Positions 24,970-33,638 are shown, counted from the stretch's first letter. The stretch is 64,000 nt of DNA from Rhodoplanes sp. Z2-YC6860 (GCF_001579845.1 NZ_CP007440.1:1616001-1680000), one strand, 5' to 3'. Translations and numbers: made by a program. Notes: generated from the sequence alone by a model not told the origin.

Positions 24970-26187
24970 ATGACCGACGCGCTCAAGCCTCGCGACGCCA
25001 AGGACGTGCAGGACGCCGTTCAATGGGCGCTGTCCGAGGGCAAGACGCTCGAGGTCGTCGGCCGTGGTTCGAAGCGCGCGCTCGGCCGGCCGAGCCAGTC
25101 CGACCTGACGCTCGATCTGTCCGGGCTTTCCGGCGTTACGCTCTATGAGCCTGAGGAACTGGTGCTGTCCGCCAAGGCCGGCACGCCGATCGCCGAGATC
25201 GAGGCGCTGGTCGCGGAGCGTGGTCAGCAGCTGGACTTCGAGCCGATGGACTACGGTCCGGTGCTGGGCTCCGACCCAGGCTCAGGCTCGCTCGGTGGCG
25301 CGCTCGCCGCCAATCTGTCCGGTCCCCGACGGATCAAGGCCGGCGCGGCACGCGATCATTTTCTCGGCGTGTCCGCGGTGTCCGGCCGCGGCGAAGCCTT
25401 CAAGTCCGGCGGGCGCGTGGTCAAAAACGTCACCGGTTACGATCTCTGCAAGCTGCTCGCCGGCTCCTGGGGCACGCTCGCCGCGATGATCGACGTGACG
25501 ATCAAGACATTGCCGAGGCCCGAGACCGAGGCGAGCGTCGTGGTCGCGGGCCTCGATGATGCCCGCGCCACGCAGGCCATGGCGGCGGCGATGGGCTCGT
25601 CCTGCGATGTGTCGGCGGCGGCGCATTTGCCCCGCAACATGGTGGTGAACGTTGGCGGACTCTATATGGTGGAGGCTGCGACCGTATTCCGCTTGGAGGG
25701 AGTCGCGCCGTCGGTGCATCACCGCAAGGCCGCGTTGACTGCGCTGCTCAAGCCATTTGGTTCTATCGACCAGGCCGACGAAAGCCATTCGCGGACGCTG
25801 TGGCGGAGCATTCGCGACGCGAAGCCCTTCTGGGCCAGCGCGGTGTCAGGCGAGTGGCCGCTGTGGCGCGTCTCCACCGCGCCGACCCGCGGCCACGAAC
25901 TCGCGGCGATGCTGCCCCAGGGCGCGCAATGGTTCTATGACTGGGCCGGCGGCCTTCTCTGGATCGCGTTGCCGCCGTCGAATGACGGAGGCGCCGCCGC
26001 GATCCGCCGCGCCGTATCGAAAATCGGCGGCCATGCCACGCTCGTTCGTGCGCCGGCTGCCGTGCGCGCTGCCGTCGAGGTGTTCGAACTGCAGAAGGGG
26101 GCGCTCGCAGGCGTGAGCAAACGCGTCAAGGAGAGCTTCGATCCCAAGGGTGTGCTCAACCCGGGCCGGATGTGGGCGGGGGTCTGA
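24970..26187 (+). CDS. glcE: Glycolate oxidase subunit GlcE (FAD-binding)
   Basis: A 405-residue FAD-binding subunit of glycolate oxidase, which oxidises glycolate to glyoxylate at the inner membrane. Marks are the N-terminal LEVVGRGSKRALGRP, the FAD loop GSDPGSGSLGGALAANLSGPRR near residue 95, and VKNVTGYDLCKLLAGSWGTL near 150, all standard for GlcE. The C terminus ends FDPKGVLNPGRMW. I chose ATG 24970; a TTG at 24955 in the same frame is possible, and neither has a strong ribosome binding site. It overlaps glcF by one base (TGATG). The catalytic flavin subunit GlcD usually precedes it but is not here. Confidence 0.93.
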   Translation: MTDALKPRDAKDVQDAVQWALSEGKTLEVVGRGSKRALGRPSQSDLTLDLSGLSGVTLYEPEELVLSAKAGTPIAEIEALVAERGQQLDFEPMDYGPVLGSDPGSGSLGGALAANLSGPRRIKAGAARDHFLGVSAVSGRGEAFKSGGRVVKNVTGYDLCKLLAGSWGTLAAMIDVTIKTLPRPETEASVVVAGLDDARATQAMAAAMGSSCDVSAAAHLPRNMVVNVGGLYMVEAATVFRLEGVAPSVHHRKAALTALLKPFGSIDQADESHSRTLWRSIRDAKPFWASAVSGEWPLWRVSTAPTRGHELAAMLPQGAQWFYDWAGGLLWIALPPSNDGGAAAIRRAVSKIGGHATLVRAPAAVRAAVEVFELQKGALAGVSKRVKESFDPKGVLNPGRMWAGV

Positions 26188-27476
26188 TGCAAACGACCTT
26201 CACCCTGGCGCAGCTTGCCGATCCGAACATCGCCGAGGCCGACAAGATCCTCCGCGCCTGCGTGCATTGCGGCTTCTGCACCGCGACCTGCCCGACCTAT
26301 GTACTGCTCGGCGACGAGCGCGACTCGCCGCGCGGCCGCATCTACCTGATCAAGGAGATGCTGGAGCAGGACCGTCCCGCCACGGTCGAAGTGGTCACCC
26401 ACATCGACCGTTGCCTTTCGTGCCTGTCCTGCATGACGACATGCCCGTCCGGTGTGCACTACATGCATCTGGTCGATCATGCCCGCGCTCATGTCGAGGC
26501 GACCTATCGGCGCCCGCTGCTCGACCGGCTGATGCGCGAGTTCCTTGCCAACGTCATGCCGTATCCGCGCCGGCTGCGGCTCGCGATGCTGGCGTCGGCG
26601 CTGGCGCGGCCCTTCGCGCCGCTGCTGTCGCTGGTCGGGTTGAAGCCGTTGGCTGCGGCGCTGCGCCTCGCGCCGCGCGGCAAGCCGGCCGCTATGACTG
26701 ATCCGGGCGTGTATCCGGCGCAAGGCGCGCGCCGGGCGCGGGTCGCGGTTCTTGCCGGCTGTGCCAACGAAGCGCTGACGCCATCGATCACCCAGGCCGC
26801 GATCCGTGTGCTCAACCGGAATGGCGTCGAGGCCGTGATCGTGCCGGACGCCGGCTGCTGCGGCTCGCTCGAGCATCACATGGGCCGCGAGGAGGGTGCT
26901 TTCGCCAAGGCGCGTGCTAATGTCGACGCCTGGAGCCGTGAGATCGAGGCGCGGGGCCTCGATGCCATCCTGGTGACATTGTCGGGCTGCGGCACCACCG
27001 TGAAGGACTACGGCTTCATGCTGCGCAACGATCCCGCCTATGCGGCCAAGGCCGCCAAGGTGTCGTCGCTGGCGAAGGACGTGTGCGAGTATCTCGCCAC
27101 GCTCGATGTCACCGCGTCCGCGCCGCGTCCGCTCACCGTCGCTTACCACTCGGCCTGCTCGCTTCAGCACGGCCAGAAGCTGCATCGGGAACCGAAGGGC
27201 CTGCTCGCGGCTTGTGGCTTCACGGTCAAGGAGGTGCCGGAGGCGCATCTGTGTTGTGGCTCGGCCGGCACTTACAATATCCTTCAGCCGGAACTCGCCA
27301 CGCGTTTGCGCGACCGCAAGATCGGTAACATCGCCAAGACCGCGCCCGACGTGATCGCGGCCGGCAATATCGGCTGCATCGCTCAGATCGCCTCGGGCAC
27401 GACAATCCCGGTGGTGCATTCGGTTGAACTGATTGATTGGGCCACCGGCGGACCGGTGCCCGAAGTTTTGAAATAG
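26187..27476 (+). CDS. glcF: Glycolate oxidase subunit GlcF (iron-sulfur)
   Basis: A 429-residue electron-transfer subunit. Two 4Fe-4S motifs, CVHCGFCTATCP near residue 25 and CLSCLSCMTTCP near 75, are followed by two cysteine-rich CCG domains with AGCCGSLEHHMG near 230 and LCCGSAGTYN near 355, the hallmark of GlcF and related heterodisulfide-reductase-like proteins. The one-base overlap with glcE, and GGGCGGGGG upstream, show translational coupling. The complex feeds electrons from glycolate to the respiratory chain. Together with the missing glcD this is a two-gene fragment of the usual glcDEF operon. Confidence 0.95.
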   Translation: MQTTFTLAQLADPNIAEADKILRACVHCGFCTATCPTYVLLGDERDSPRGRIYLIKEMLEQDRPATVEVVTHIDRCLSCLSCMTTCPSGVHYMHLVDHARAHVEATYRRPLLDRLMREFLANVMPYPRRLRLAMLASALARPFAPLLSLVGLKPLAAALRLAPRGKPAAMTDPGVYPAQGARRARVAVLAGCANEALTPSITQAAIRVLNRNGVEAVIVPDAGCCGSLEHHMGREEGAFAKARANVDAWSREIEARGLDAILVTLSGCGTTVKDYGFMLRNDPAYAAKAAKVSSLAKDVCEYLATLDVTASAPRPLTVAYHSACSLQHGQKLHREPKGLLAACGFTVKEVPEAHLCCGSAGTYNILQPELATRLRDRKIGNIAKTAPDVIAAGNIGCIAQIASGTTIPVVHSVELIDWATGGPVPEVLK

Positions 27477-27521
27477 CGTGTCGAAGTCTGATCCAACGTT
27501 GCAAACGGCAGGGAGGACGAA

Positions 27522-27896
27522 GTGGCAAAGAAGCGCAAGGCGAAGAAGGTCAAGTCCCGGAAGAGCAAGGCGAAAGTTGCCAAACGCCGCGTGAAGGCCG
27601 CGCCGGCGCGCAAGAAGAAGGTCAAGGCAGCGGCCAGAAAGCCAGCCAAAAAACCGGCCAAGAAGCCCGCCAAGAAGCCCGCGCTGAAAGCAACCAAAGC
27701 CAAGGCGGCAAAGCCGAAACCCGCGCCGCACCGCAAGGCTGAAACCAGCCTCCCACCCAGCATAGCCGCTGCGCCACCGGCTCCGATGGCGACCGGACCC
27801 GCCGTGACGCCGATGACGCCGCGGCCGACGCCATTTCCGTCATCGGTGCCGGAGGACAATCCGACACCCTCGCCGGACGGTGCGACCGGAAGCTAG
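27522..27896 (+). CDS. Lys/Ala/Pro-rich histone H1-like protein
   Basis: A 124-residue low-complexity protein. Residues 1-72 are almost only Lys, Ala, Arg, Pro and Val, with tandem PAKK units (PAKKPAKKPAKKPALKA near residues 40-56), very like bacterial histone H1-like and AlgP-type tails that bind DNA or RNA without sequence specificity. Residues 73-124 are Pro/Thr/Ser-rich, uncharged and probably disordered. GTG 27522 has GGGAGGAC five bases upstream, so it is a credible gene and not a shadow. It lies 45 bases after glcF, perhaps on the same mRNA. The repeated codons make the length prone to change between strains. Confidence 0.75.
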   Translation: MAKKRKAKKVKSRKSKAKVAKRRVKAAPARKKKVKAAARKPAKKPAKKPAKKPALKATKAKAAKPKPAPHRKAETSLPPSIAAAPPAPMATGPAVTPMTPRPTPFPSSVPEDNPTPSPDGATGS

Positions 27897-27907
27897 GGCG
27901 TCCGCTC

Positions 27908-28597
27908 CTACAGCGCGACCTTGCGCTCGTAGAATTTCCAGAGCAGGTCGAACAGCCGTGGATTGAACGTGCCCGCGGCGCAGTCGCGCGCCTCCTCGTC
28001 ACTGAGCGGAATGGCGCCGCCTGCGACGTCGGCCTGAAGCATGATCTGCGCGTTCTCTTCGAGGAACGTGCAAGCGAAGAACGCTTCCTCGGCGCTCGCG
28101 CCTGCCACCACGGTGCCGTGGCCGCGCATCTGCGCGACCAGATGACCGCCGAGCGTCTTCGACAGGTCGCTCGCCTGCGCGTCGTTCACCACCAGGCGCG
28201 GATTGTTCCAGGTGGGCACGCCAGTGCAGAGGAACGAGCCGTGCAGGAACACCGGCTTCAACGGTTTGCCGGCGATCGCTACCGCGCGCGCATGCGGCGC
28301 ATGCAGATGGCAGACGCACATCGCATCGGGCCGGTCGCGATGGATCTGGGTGTGGATGCGCCACTCCAGCGGAATGAGCCCGCCGGGATGCTCGATGATG
28401 GTGCCGTCGATGTTGTAGACGAAGATGTGCTCGGGCCGGACCGTGCTTTTTTCCGTGCTGGCGCCGGGGCTGATGAAGCACTTGTCGGTGCCGGGCACGC
28501 GGATCGAGACGTGGCCGAACATGCCGATGGTGCCTTGCAGGCCCAGCATTCGGGTCAGCGTCGCGGTCTTGGCGCGCAATGTCGCTTCGTCGGTCAT
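27908..28597 (-). CDS. Class II aldolase/adducin family protein
   Basis: A 229-residue cytoplasmic zinc enzyme with MFGHVSIRVPG near residue 27, the zinc pair CHLHAPHAR near 90 and MRGHGTVV near 155. The start at 28597 follows CCGGAG eight bases upstream; an in-frame ATG at 28666 would run into the upstream Bug gene. It is the last gene of a minus-strand run with a CoA-transferase, dienelactone hydrolase and Bug protein, only 23 bases after the Bug gene. In that setting it would cleave or decarboxylate an intermediate of the imported acid. It is the third member of the family in this window and differs in sequence from the other two. Confidence 0.93.
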   Translation of the reverse strand: MTDEATLRAKTATLTRMLGLQGTIGMFGHVSIRVPGTDKCFISPGASTEKSTVRPEHIFVYNIDGTIIEHPGGLIPLEWRIHTQIHRDRPDAMCVCHLHAPHARAVAIAGKPLKPVFLHGSFLCTGVPTWNNPRLVVNDAQASDLSKTLGGHLVAQMRGHGTVVAGASAEEAFFACTFLEENAQIMLQADVAGGAIPLSDEEARDCAAGTFNPRLFDLLWKFYERKVAL

Positions 28598-28620
28598 CAC
28601 AATCTCCGGTAGGAAAAGGG

Positions 28621-29607
28621 CTACAGCGATTTGGCGGCGCCGGCGCGCTCGATCAGAGCGCCCCAACGCGCGATCTCCGCGGCGAGGAATTTCTGTATTT
28701 CGTCGGGCGGCGGGCTTTTCTCCGGCAGCGCACCGATATTGGTGATCAGGGTCTGGACCTCCGGCTCCTGCGTCGCGATCGAAATCTCGTTGGCCAGAAG
28801 ATCGATGACCGGCCGTGGCGTCGCCGACGGCGCCGAGATGATCGTCCAGCCGACCGCGTCGAAGCCGGGCACGCCGGCCTCCGCGATGGTCGGCACGTCG
28901 GGCATCGCGGGCACACGTTCGGTGGAGGTCACGCCGAGCGCGCGGACCTGGCCGCCTCTCAGAAGCACCGAGGCCGGGCCGACATCGGCGAACATCAACG
29001 CCACATGGCCCGCCATCACGTCGTTGAGCGCAAGCGGCGAGCCGCGATAGGCGACGCCGTTCATCTTGGTGCCGGTCATGGTCTGGAACAGCTCGGCCGC
29101 AAGCTGAATCGCCGAGCCGGGACCCCCATGGGCGTAATCGAGCGCGCCGGGCTTCTGCTTGAGCAGGGCAATCAAATCGGCAACCGATTTGGCCGGCCGC
29201 TCAGGGTTCACCACCAGCACCAGCGGCGTGCGGAAGATGTAAGAGACGGACTGCAAGTCCTTCAGCGTGTCGAACGGCAGGCTCTTGAACAGCGTCGGAT
29301 TGGCCGCAAGCGAACTGGCGGAGGCAAGAAGCGTCAGCCCGTCCGGATTGGCTTTGGCCACGTAGCCGGTGGCGATTGCGCCGCCGGCGCCGGCCTTGTT
29401 CTCGACGATGACGGCCCGGCCGAGCCGCGCCTGCATCTTCGCCGCGACGGCCCGCATCACCACGTCGGTGCTGCCACCGGCCGGGAACGAGACGACGAAC
29501 GTGATGGTGCCAGCCGGCAATTCAGCGGCTGCGGCTTTCGCGCGCCAGGGTGCAAGCGCGGTCGCAAGCAGCGGAGCCGCAAGCAAGGACCGTCGTGTCA
29601 GCATCAT
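28621..29607 (-). CDS. Bug/TctC-type substrate-binding protein
   Basis: A 328-residue exported protein. The N terminus MMLTRRSLLAAPLLATALAPW has paired arginines before a hydrophobic stretch, a possible Tat signal. GTITFVVSFPAGGSTDVVMR and RAVIVENKAGAGGAIATG define the family, and the ligand-loop segment GGPGSAIQLAAELF near residue 155 is typical. It sits between a dienelactone hydrolase (48 bases upstream) and a class II aldolase (23 bases downstream) on one strand, so it is co-transcribed with catabolic enzymes. No membrane component is present. Either of two adjacent ATG codons may start it. Confidence 0.94.
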   Translation of the reverse strand: MMLTRRSLLAAPLLATALAPWRAKAAAAELPAGTITFVVSFPAGGSTDVVMRAVAAKMQARLGRAVIVENKAGAGGAIATGYVAKANPDGLTLLASASSLAANPTLFKSLPFDTLKDLQSVSYIFRTPLVLVVNPERPAKSVADLIALLKQKPGALDYAHGGPGSAIQLAAELFQTMTGTKMNGVAYRGSPLALNDVMAGHVALMFADVGPASVLLRGGQVRALGVTSTERVPAMPDVPTIAEAGVPGFDAVGWTIISAPSATPRPVIDLLANEISIATQEPEVQTLITNIGALPEKSPPPDEIQKFLAAEIARWGALIERAGAAKSL

Positions 29608-29655
29608 ATCCTCCCGTATGCCGCGCTTGTCGTGAGGCGGCTCTTGTTCCTGATT

Positions 29656-30324
29656 TCAGCCGACGTGCTGGCGGATGAAGGCGAGCGTCCGTTCGCGCGC
29701 CAGCGCCGCGGCTTTCGGCTCCCAGAACTTGCGGTCGTCGCAGTTGAAGCCGTGTTCGGTGCCTGGATATTGGTAGATGGTCACGGCTGGCTGCGCGTTG
29801 CGCACCTTCTCGATATCGGCCTGCGGGATGTATTCGTCGACCTCTGCATAGTGCAGCAGCGTGGGCACCCGCGGCGTTTCGTTCGAATGGCCTGCGATCT
29901 GCGCGCCGTAATAGCCGATGGCGCAGGCGAGTCCGCTCAGCCGCGCGGCCGCGAGATAAGCCAGCGATCCACCCCAGCAATAGCCGAGCGGCGCGACCTT
30001 GCCCGCAGCACCCGCCGCATCGATCACGGCCTGGATGTCGATCATGCAGTTGTCGAGCACGAGCTTGGCGCGAAGCTCGCGCCCCTTGTTCATGCCGGCC
30101 TCGTCGTAGCCAAGCTCGACGTTGCGCTCGGCGCGATCGAAGATCGCGGGAGAGAGCACCAGATAGCCGTCATTGGCGAACTGGTCGCACACCCGGCGGA
30201 TGTGGCCATTCACGCCGAAGAACTCCTGGATGACGACGAGGCCGCCGCGCGGCTGGCCCTGGGGCTTGGCGCAATAGGCGGCGAGGCGGTGGCCGTCCTT
30301 GGCCTTCAATTCGACTGTACTCAT
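29656..30324 (-). CDS. Dienelactone hydrolase family protein
   Basis: A 222-residue alpha/beta hydrolase. The nucleophile elbow is GYCWGGS near residue 117, so Cys takes the place of Ser as in dienelactone hydrolases. The acid Asp is in EVDEYIP near 165 and the His in GTEHGFN near 195. QEFFGVNGHIRRVCD at residues 34-48 is the family substrate-entry motif. Dienelactone hydrolases open lactones in chlorocatechol degradation, but many homologues act on other esters. The ATG at 30324 overlaps the stop of the upstream CoA-transferase by four bases (ATGA), so the two are translationally coupled and presumably work on the same pathway. Confidence 0.93.
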   Translation of the reverse strand: MSTVELKAKDGHRLAAYCAKPQGQPRGGLVVIQEFFGVNGHIRRVCDQFANDGYLVLSPAIFDRAERNVELGYDEAGMNKGRELRAKLVLDNCMIDIQAVIDAAGAAGKVAPLGYCWGGSLAYLAAARLSGLACAIGYYGAQIAGHSNETPRVPTLLHYAEVDEYIPQADIEKVRNAQPAVTIYQYPGTEHGFNCDDRKFWEPKAAALARERTLAFIRQHVG

Positions 30325-31457
30325 GATTTCACCGGCGTCTTCTTCTTGATACGGGTGGCGTTGTCCTGGCCGAGCCGCGGTCCGAGCTTGCGGATCTTTG
30401 GTCGCTGGCCGTTGAAGCTGAGCGGCAGGCCCGCGAGTGTGACGCCGGTGTCCGCGACCTTCTGCAGGATGCCGAGCGCCTCGACCTGCGGTTCCTTCAG
30501 CACCTCGGGAATCGTGTTGACCGGCGCGCACGGCACGCCCGACTCGGTCAGCGTCTTGATCCAGAACTGCCGCGGCTGTGTCGCGATCTTCTCCGCGATC
30601 AGCCGGATCAGTTCCACGCGGCTCGTGATGCGCGCGCGGTTGCCCTTGAACCGCGGGTCGGTCTTCCACTCCGGGGTGCCGAGCGCGCCGCACAGCCGCT
30701 CGAACAGCCGGTCGTTGCCGGCGGCGATCAGCAATGAGCCGTCGTTGGCGTCAAACGTCTGATAGGGCACGAGATGCGGATGCGCCGTGCCGAGCCGCTG
30801 CGGCACGCGGCCTTCGTTGAGGTAGCCCGCGATGTGCGGACCGGCCCAGGCGAGCGAAGTCTCGAGCAACGAGGTGTTGATGATGCCGCCTTTGCCGGTG
30901 ATCTCGCGCTGATGCAATGCCGACAATGCGCCGATCACGGTCCACATCGCGGTGCCCATATCGACCACGGACACGCCGAGGCGCGCCGGCGGCCCGTCCG
31001 CATTGCCGTTGATGCTGAGGATGCCGCTGAAGGCCTGAGCCACCGGTTCGAAAGCCGGCAGCTTCTTCATCGGACCGCCGTTGCCGAAGCCGGAAATCTC
31101 GCAATAGATCAGCCGCGGATGCCGCGCGCAGAGCGCCGGTCCGTCGATGCCGAGCGTATCGACCACGCCCGGCCGCATGTTGTGGATGAGGATGTCCGCA
31201 GTTTCGAGCAGGTCGTGCAACTGCTCGACGCCTTCCGCCGACTTCAGGTCGATCGTGACCGACGCCTTGTTGCGGTTCATGTCGAGGAAGTGCAGCGAAT
31301 CGCCCTGCGCGAAGGCCGCGCCCATATGGCGCGCGTCGTCGCCCAGCTCCGGCTTCTCGACCTTGATCACATCGGCGCCAAGGTCGGCGAAGATCGTCGC
31401 CGCGTAGGGCGCCGACAGCACCTGGCCGATTTCAATCACCTGCACGCGTTCGAGCAT
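30321..31457 (-). CDS. CaiB/BaiF-type CoA-transferase (family III)
   Basis: A 378-residue cytoplasmic enzyme that moves CoA between carboxylic acids. The N terminus VQVIEIGQVLSAPYAATIFADLGADVIKVEKP is the family signature. The catalytic Asp is most likely that of GVSVVDMGTAMW near residue 165. HPHLVPYQTFDANDGSLLI near 230 is also conserved. It is the first gene of the minus-strand unit and starts 40 bases from a perfect palindrome (31498-31515) that probably controls it. A final basic tail (RIKKKTP) overlaps the next start. The CoA donor and acceptor are unknown. Confidence 0.94.
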   Translation of the reverse strand: MLERVQVIEIGQVLSAPYAATIFADLGADVIKVEKPELGDDARHMGAAFAQGDSLHFLDMNRNKASVTIDLKSAEGVEQLHDLLETADILIHNMRPGVVDTLGIDGPALCARHPRLIYCEISGFGNGGPMKKLPAFEPVAQAFSGILSINGNADGPPARLGVSVVDMGTAMWTVIGALSALHQREITGKGGIINTSLLETSLAWAGPHIAGYLNEGRVPQRLGTAHPHLVPYQTFDANDGSLLIAAGNDRLFERLCGALGTPEWKTDPRFKGNRARITSRVELIRLIAEKIATQPRQFWIKTLTESGVPCAPVNTIPEVLKEPQVEALGILQKVADTGVTLAGLPLSFNGQRPKIRKLGPRLGQDNATRIKKKTPVKS

Positions 31458-31497
31458 TCCCGCCCTCGGAACCGTCGTCTATTGTTGTTGTAACCAT

Positions 31498-31515
31498 AGT
31501 ACCATCTTTGGTACT
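31498..31515. promoter_or_regulatory. Palindromic operator candidate between divergent catabolic units
   Basis: AGTACCA (31498-31504) and TGGTACT (31509-31515) are perfect inverted repeats with the four-base spacer TCTT. The site lies in the 160-base gap between the CoA-transferase and acyl-CoA dehydrogenase genes, 40 bases from the first start. The size and symmetry suit a winged-helix GntR dimer, and a GntR gene is encoded just beyond the dehydrogenase. Confidence 0.65.
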
Positions 31516-31617
31516 TTTAAAGCCCAAAACGTCCGGCGGTCTTTCCGATCCTGCCGGGCTCCCATGCGCCATGTGCACGAGAACCTGGCGAGAATGATTT
31601 CTTCTGGAGTGAACGCC

Positions 31618-32790
31618 TTGACCGATTTTCATTTCAAGCTGAGCGATGCGCAGCGGCGGCTCATCGGCGACGTGCGCGCCGTGGTGCAGAGCGAGTTCAA
31701 GCCGCGCGGCGAGGAGTTCATGCAAGGCGCGTTCCCCTGGCCGAACATCAGGAAGCTCGGTGAGATGGGCATCCTCGGCATGGCGGTGCCGAAAGCTTAT
31801 GGCGGCATGGAGCTCGGCGTGTTCGACACCGCGCTGGTGCTCGAGGAGATCGCGAAAGGCTGCTACGTCACCGCCATGGCGGTGCTGGGCGAGGTCGGCA
31901 CGCAGACCCGGATCATCGCGACCTATGCGCCCGAGGCCGTCAAGCAGCGCCTCCTGCCCGGCGTTGCCAAGGGCGAGCATCTGCTTTCGATCTGCATGAC
32001 CGAACCGCACGCCGGCACCGACGTCGGCGCCTACACGACCAATGTCGAACGACGCGGCGGCAAGCTCGTTCTCAACGGTACGAAATCATTGGTGAGCCGC
32101 GCCGAAGAGGCGAGCGCCTTCGTGGTGTTCGCGCGGGTCGACGATCAGCCCGGCGGCGAGGGCATCGGCTGCGTGCTGGTCGATCGCGACACGAAAGGCC
32201 TCGTGCACAAGAACCGCTCGCACAGCATGGGCGGCGAATATCTCCACACCATCGCATTCGAGAATTGCGAATTGCCGGAGGAGAACCTGTTGCTCGGTCC
32301 AGGCAGCCTCAAGAAGCTGCTTTCGGCCTTCAACACCCAGCGCTGTCTCAACCCGGCGATATCGTTGGGCATCTCCGAAGGCGCCTTCTCCGAAGCGTTG
32401 GCCTATGCGAAGAGCCGCAAGGCGTTCGGCCGCAGCATCGGCGAGTTCCAGGGCATGCGCTGGAAGCTGGCCGACATGTGGCGCGAGATCGAGGCGGCGA
32501 GGGGGCTGCTCTACCGCGCCTGCGCCGGAGCCGACCCGTTTCCCGATCCGCTTCTGGCCGCGACCGCCAAGATCTATTGCAACGAGATATCGGTCCGTAT
32601 CACCAGCGAGGCGATCCAGGTGTTCGGCGGCTACGGCTTCACCGACGAGTTTCTCGTGTCGCGGATGTACCGCGCCGCGCGTTACGGCAGTCTCGGCGGC
32701 GGCACGTCGGAAACATTACGCGATCTGGTTGGCAAACGGCTCATGAACGCCGACAATCCAGCGGACGTTTTCGATCTCGCGGATTTCTGA
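31618..32790 (+). CDS. Acyl-CoA dehydrogenase family protein
   Basis: A 390-residue flavoprotein if it starts at TTG 31618, which has GGAG eight bases upstream and yields the family-like N terminus TDFHFKLSDAQRR. In-frame ATG codons at 31564 and 31594 are alternatives. Substrate and FAD motifs are ICMTEPHAGTDVGAYTT near residue 125 and the C-terminal YGSLGGGTSETLRDLV. Gly replaces the Glu of the YEG motif, as in subfamilies that take the catalytic base from an earlier helix. It is read divergently from the CoA-transferase unit and is followed 16 bases later by the GntR regulator gene, so all are probably one regulon. Confidence 0.92.
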   Translation: MTDFHFKLSDAQRRLIGDVRAVVQSEFKPRGEEFMQGAFPWPNIRKLGEMGILGMAVPKAYGGMELGVFDTALVLEEIAKGCYVTAMAVLGEVGTQTRIIATYAPEAVKQRLLPGVAKGEHLLSICMTEPHAGTDVGAYTTNVERRGGKLVLNGTKSLVSRAEEASAFVVFARVDDQPGGEGIGCVLVDRDTKGLVHKNRSHSMGGEYLHTIAFENCELPEENLLLGPGSLKKLLSAFNTQRCLNPAISLGISEGAFSEALAYAKSRKAFGRSIGEFQGMRWKLADMWREIEAARGLLYRACAGADPFPDPLLAATAKIYCNEISVRITSEAIQVFGGYGFTDEFLVSRMYRAARYGSLGGGTSETLRDLVGKRLMNADNPADVFDLADF

Positions 32791-32806
32791 TGGAGCCCAT
32801 GCGGCC

Positions 32807-33625
32807 GTGAATGCAGACGCCTTGCCGACCGCCGTGCGCCACCGGCTCGATCCGGAGAGCGAGCGCATCGCGCTCTATGTGCGGCTGACCAGCGTGCTGC
32901 GGCGCCGGATCGAGACCGGCGAGTGGGGCGAGGGCCATCGCATTCCGAGCATCGAGGAGCTTTGCGAGGAATACGGCGTGGCGCGCAACACCGTGCGACA
33001 GGCCCTGCAGCTTCTCAAATCCGACGGGCTGATCGACGGCGGCCGCGGCGTCGGCACCTTCGTCCTGAAAAGCCCGGGCGGCCGCGTTGCCAACAACGAG
33101 CTGAAGGAGGCGATCAGCGATCCGCTGCACCTCGGCGCCGACCAGAGCATCGAGATACTGGCGCGGAATAAGAAGGTGCAACTGCCCGAGGCGCTCTGTG
33201 GCGAGCGCGGAGCCTATCCGGACTACACGCAGGTCCGCAAAATCCACCGCTTCCGCGGCCAGCCTTTCGCGCTGATGGACATCTACATCGCCGCGCAGGT
33301 CTACGCGAAGTTCCCGAAAGGTCAGGACGGCTCGACCAAGATCGCGCGCCTCTTGCGCGACAGCGGCGTGCGCATCGCAGATTCGCGGCTCGAAATCACC
33401 ACGCGGCATCCGGACCACGAGACGGCGCGGCTTCTGGAGTACTCAATGACCGGCTCGCTGGTCTGCATGCGGCGCTGGCGGACCGACGCGGACAACCGCA
33501 TCGTCACGGCCGGCACGTATCTTTATCGCGGCGACCTGTTCGTGCTCGACATCGCCGAGCCGTTCGCCGGCATTGGTCCGGCCCGCACCGATTTCGTGCC
33601 GCGGGTCCGCAAGAAGCCGCGCTAG
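32807..33625 (+). CDS. GntR family transcriptional regulator (HutC/UTRA type)
   Basis: A 272-residue DNA-binding protein. The N-terminal winged helix spans residues 24-90, with IPSIEELCEEYGVARNTVRQ as the helix-turn-helix and GLIDGGRGVGTFV as the wing. The C-terminal region (residues 110-265), with KIHRFRGQPFALMDIYIA and ending in YRGDLFVLDI, fits the effector-binding UTRA domain of the HutC subfamily. GTG 32807 starts it 16 bases after the acyl-CoA dehydrogenase gene. It most likely binds the palindrome at 31498-31515 and senses an acid or CoA ester of the pathway. It is convergent with the next gene at 13 bases. Confidence 0.93.
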   Translation: MNADALPTAVRHRLDPESERIALYVRLTSVLRRRIETGEWGEGHRIPSIEELCEEYGVARNTVRQALQLLKSDGLIDGGRGVGTFVLKSPGGRVANNELKEAISDPLHLGADQSIEILARNKKVQLPEALCGERGAYPDYTQVRKIHRFRGQPFALMDIYIAAQVYAKFPKGQDGSTKIARLLRDSGVRIADSRLEITTRHPDHETARLLEYSMTGSLVCMRRWRTDADNRIVTAGTYLYRGDLFVLDIAEPFAGIGPARTDFVPRVRKKPR

Positions 33626-33638
33626 CGGTTTTCCATCC

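Noticed and set aside
28579-30762. Plus-strand open frame of 727 codons spanning three minus-strand genes
   Set aside because: It runs through an intergenic gap and across a Bug, a hydrolase and a transferase gene, all supported by motifs and start signals.
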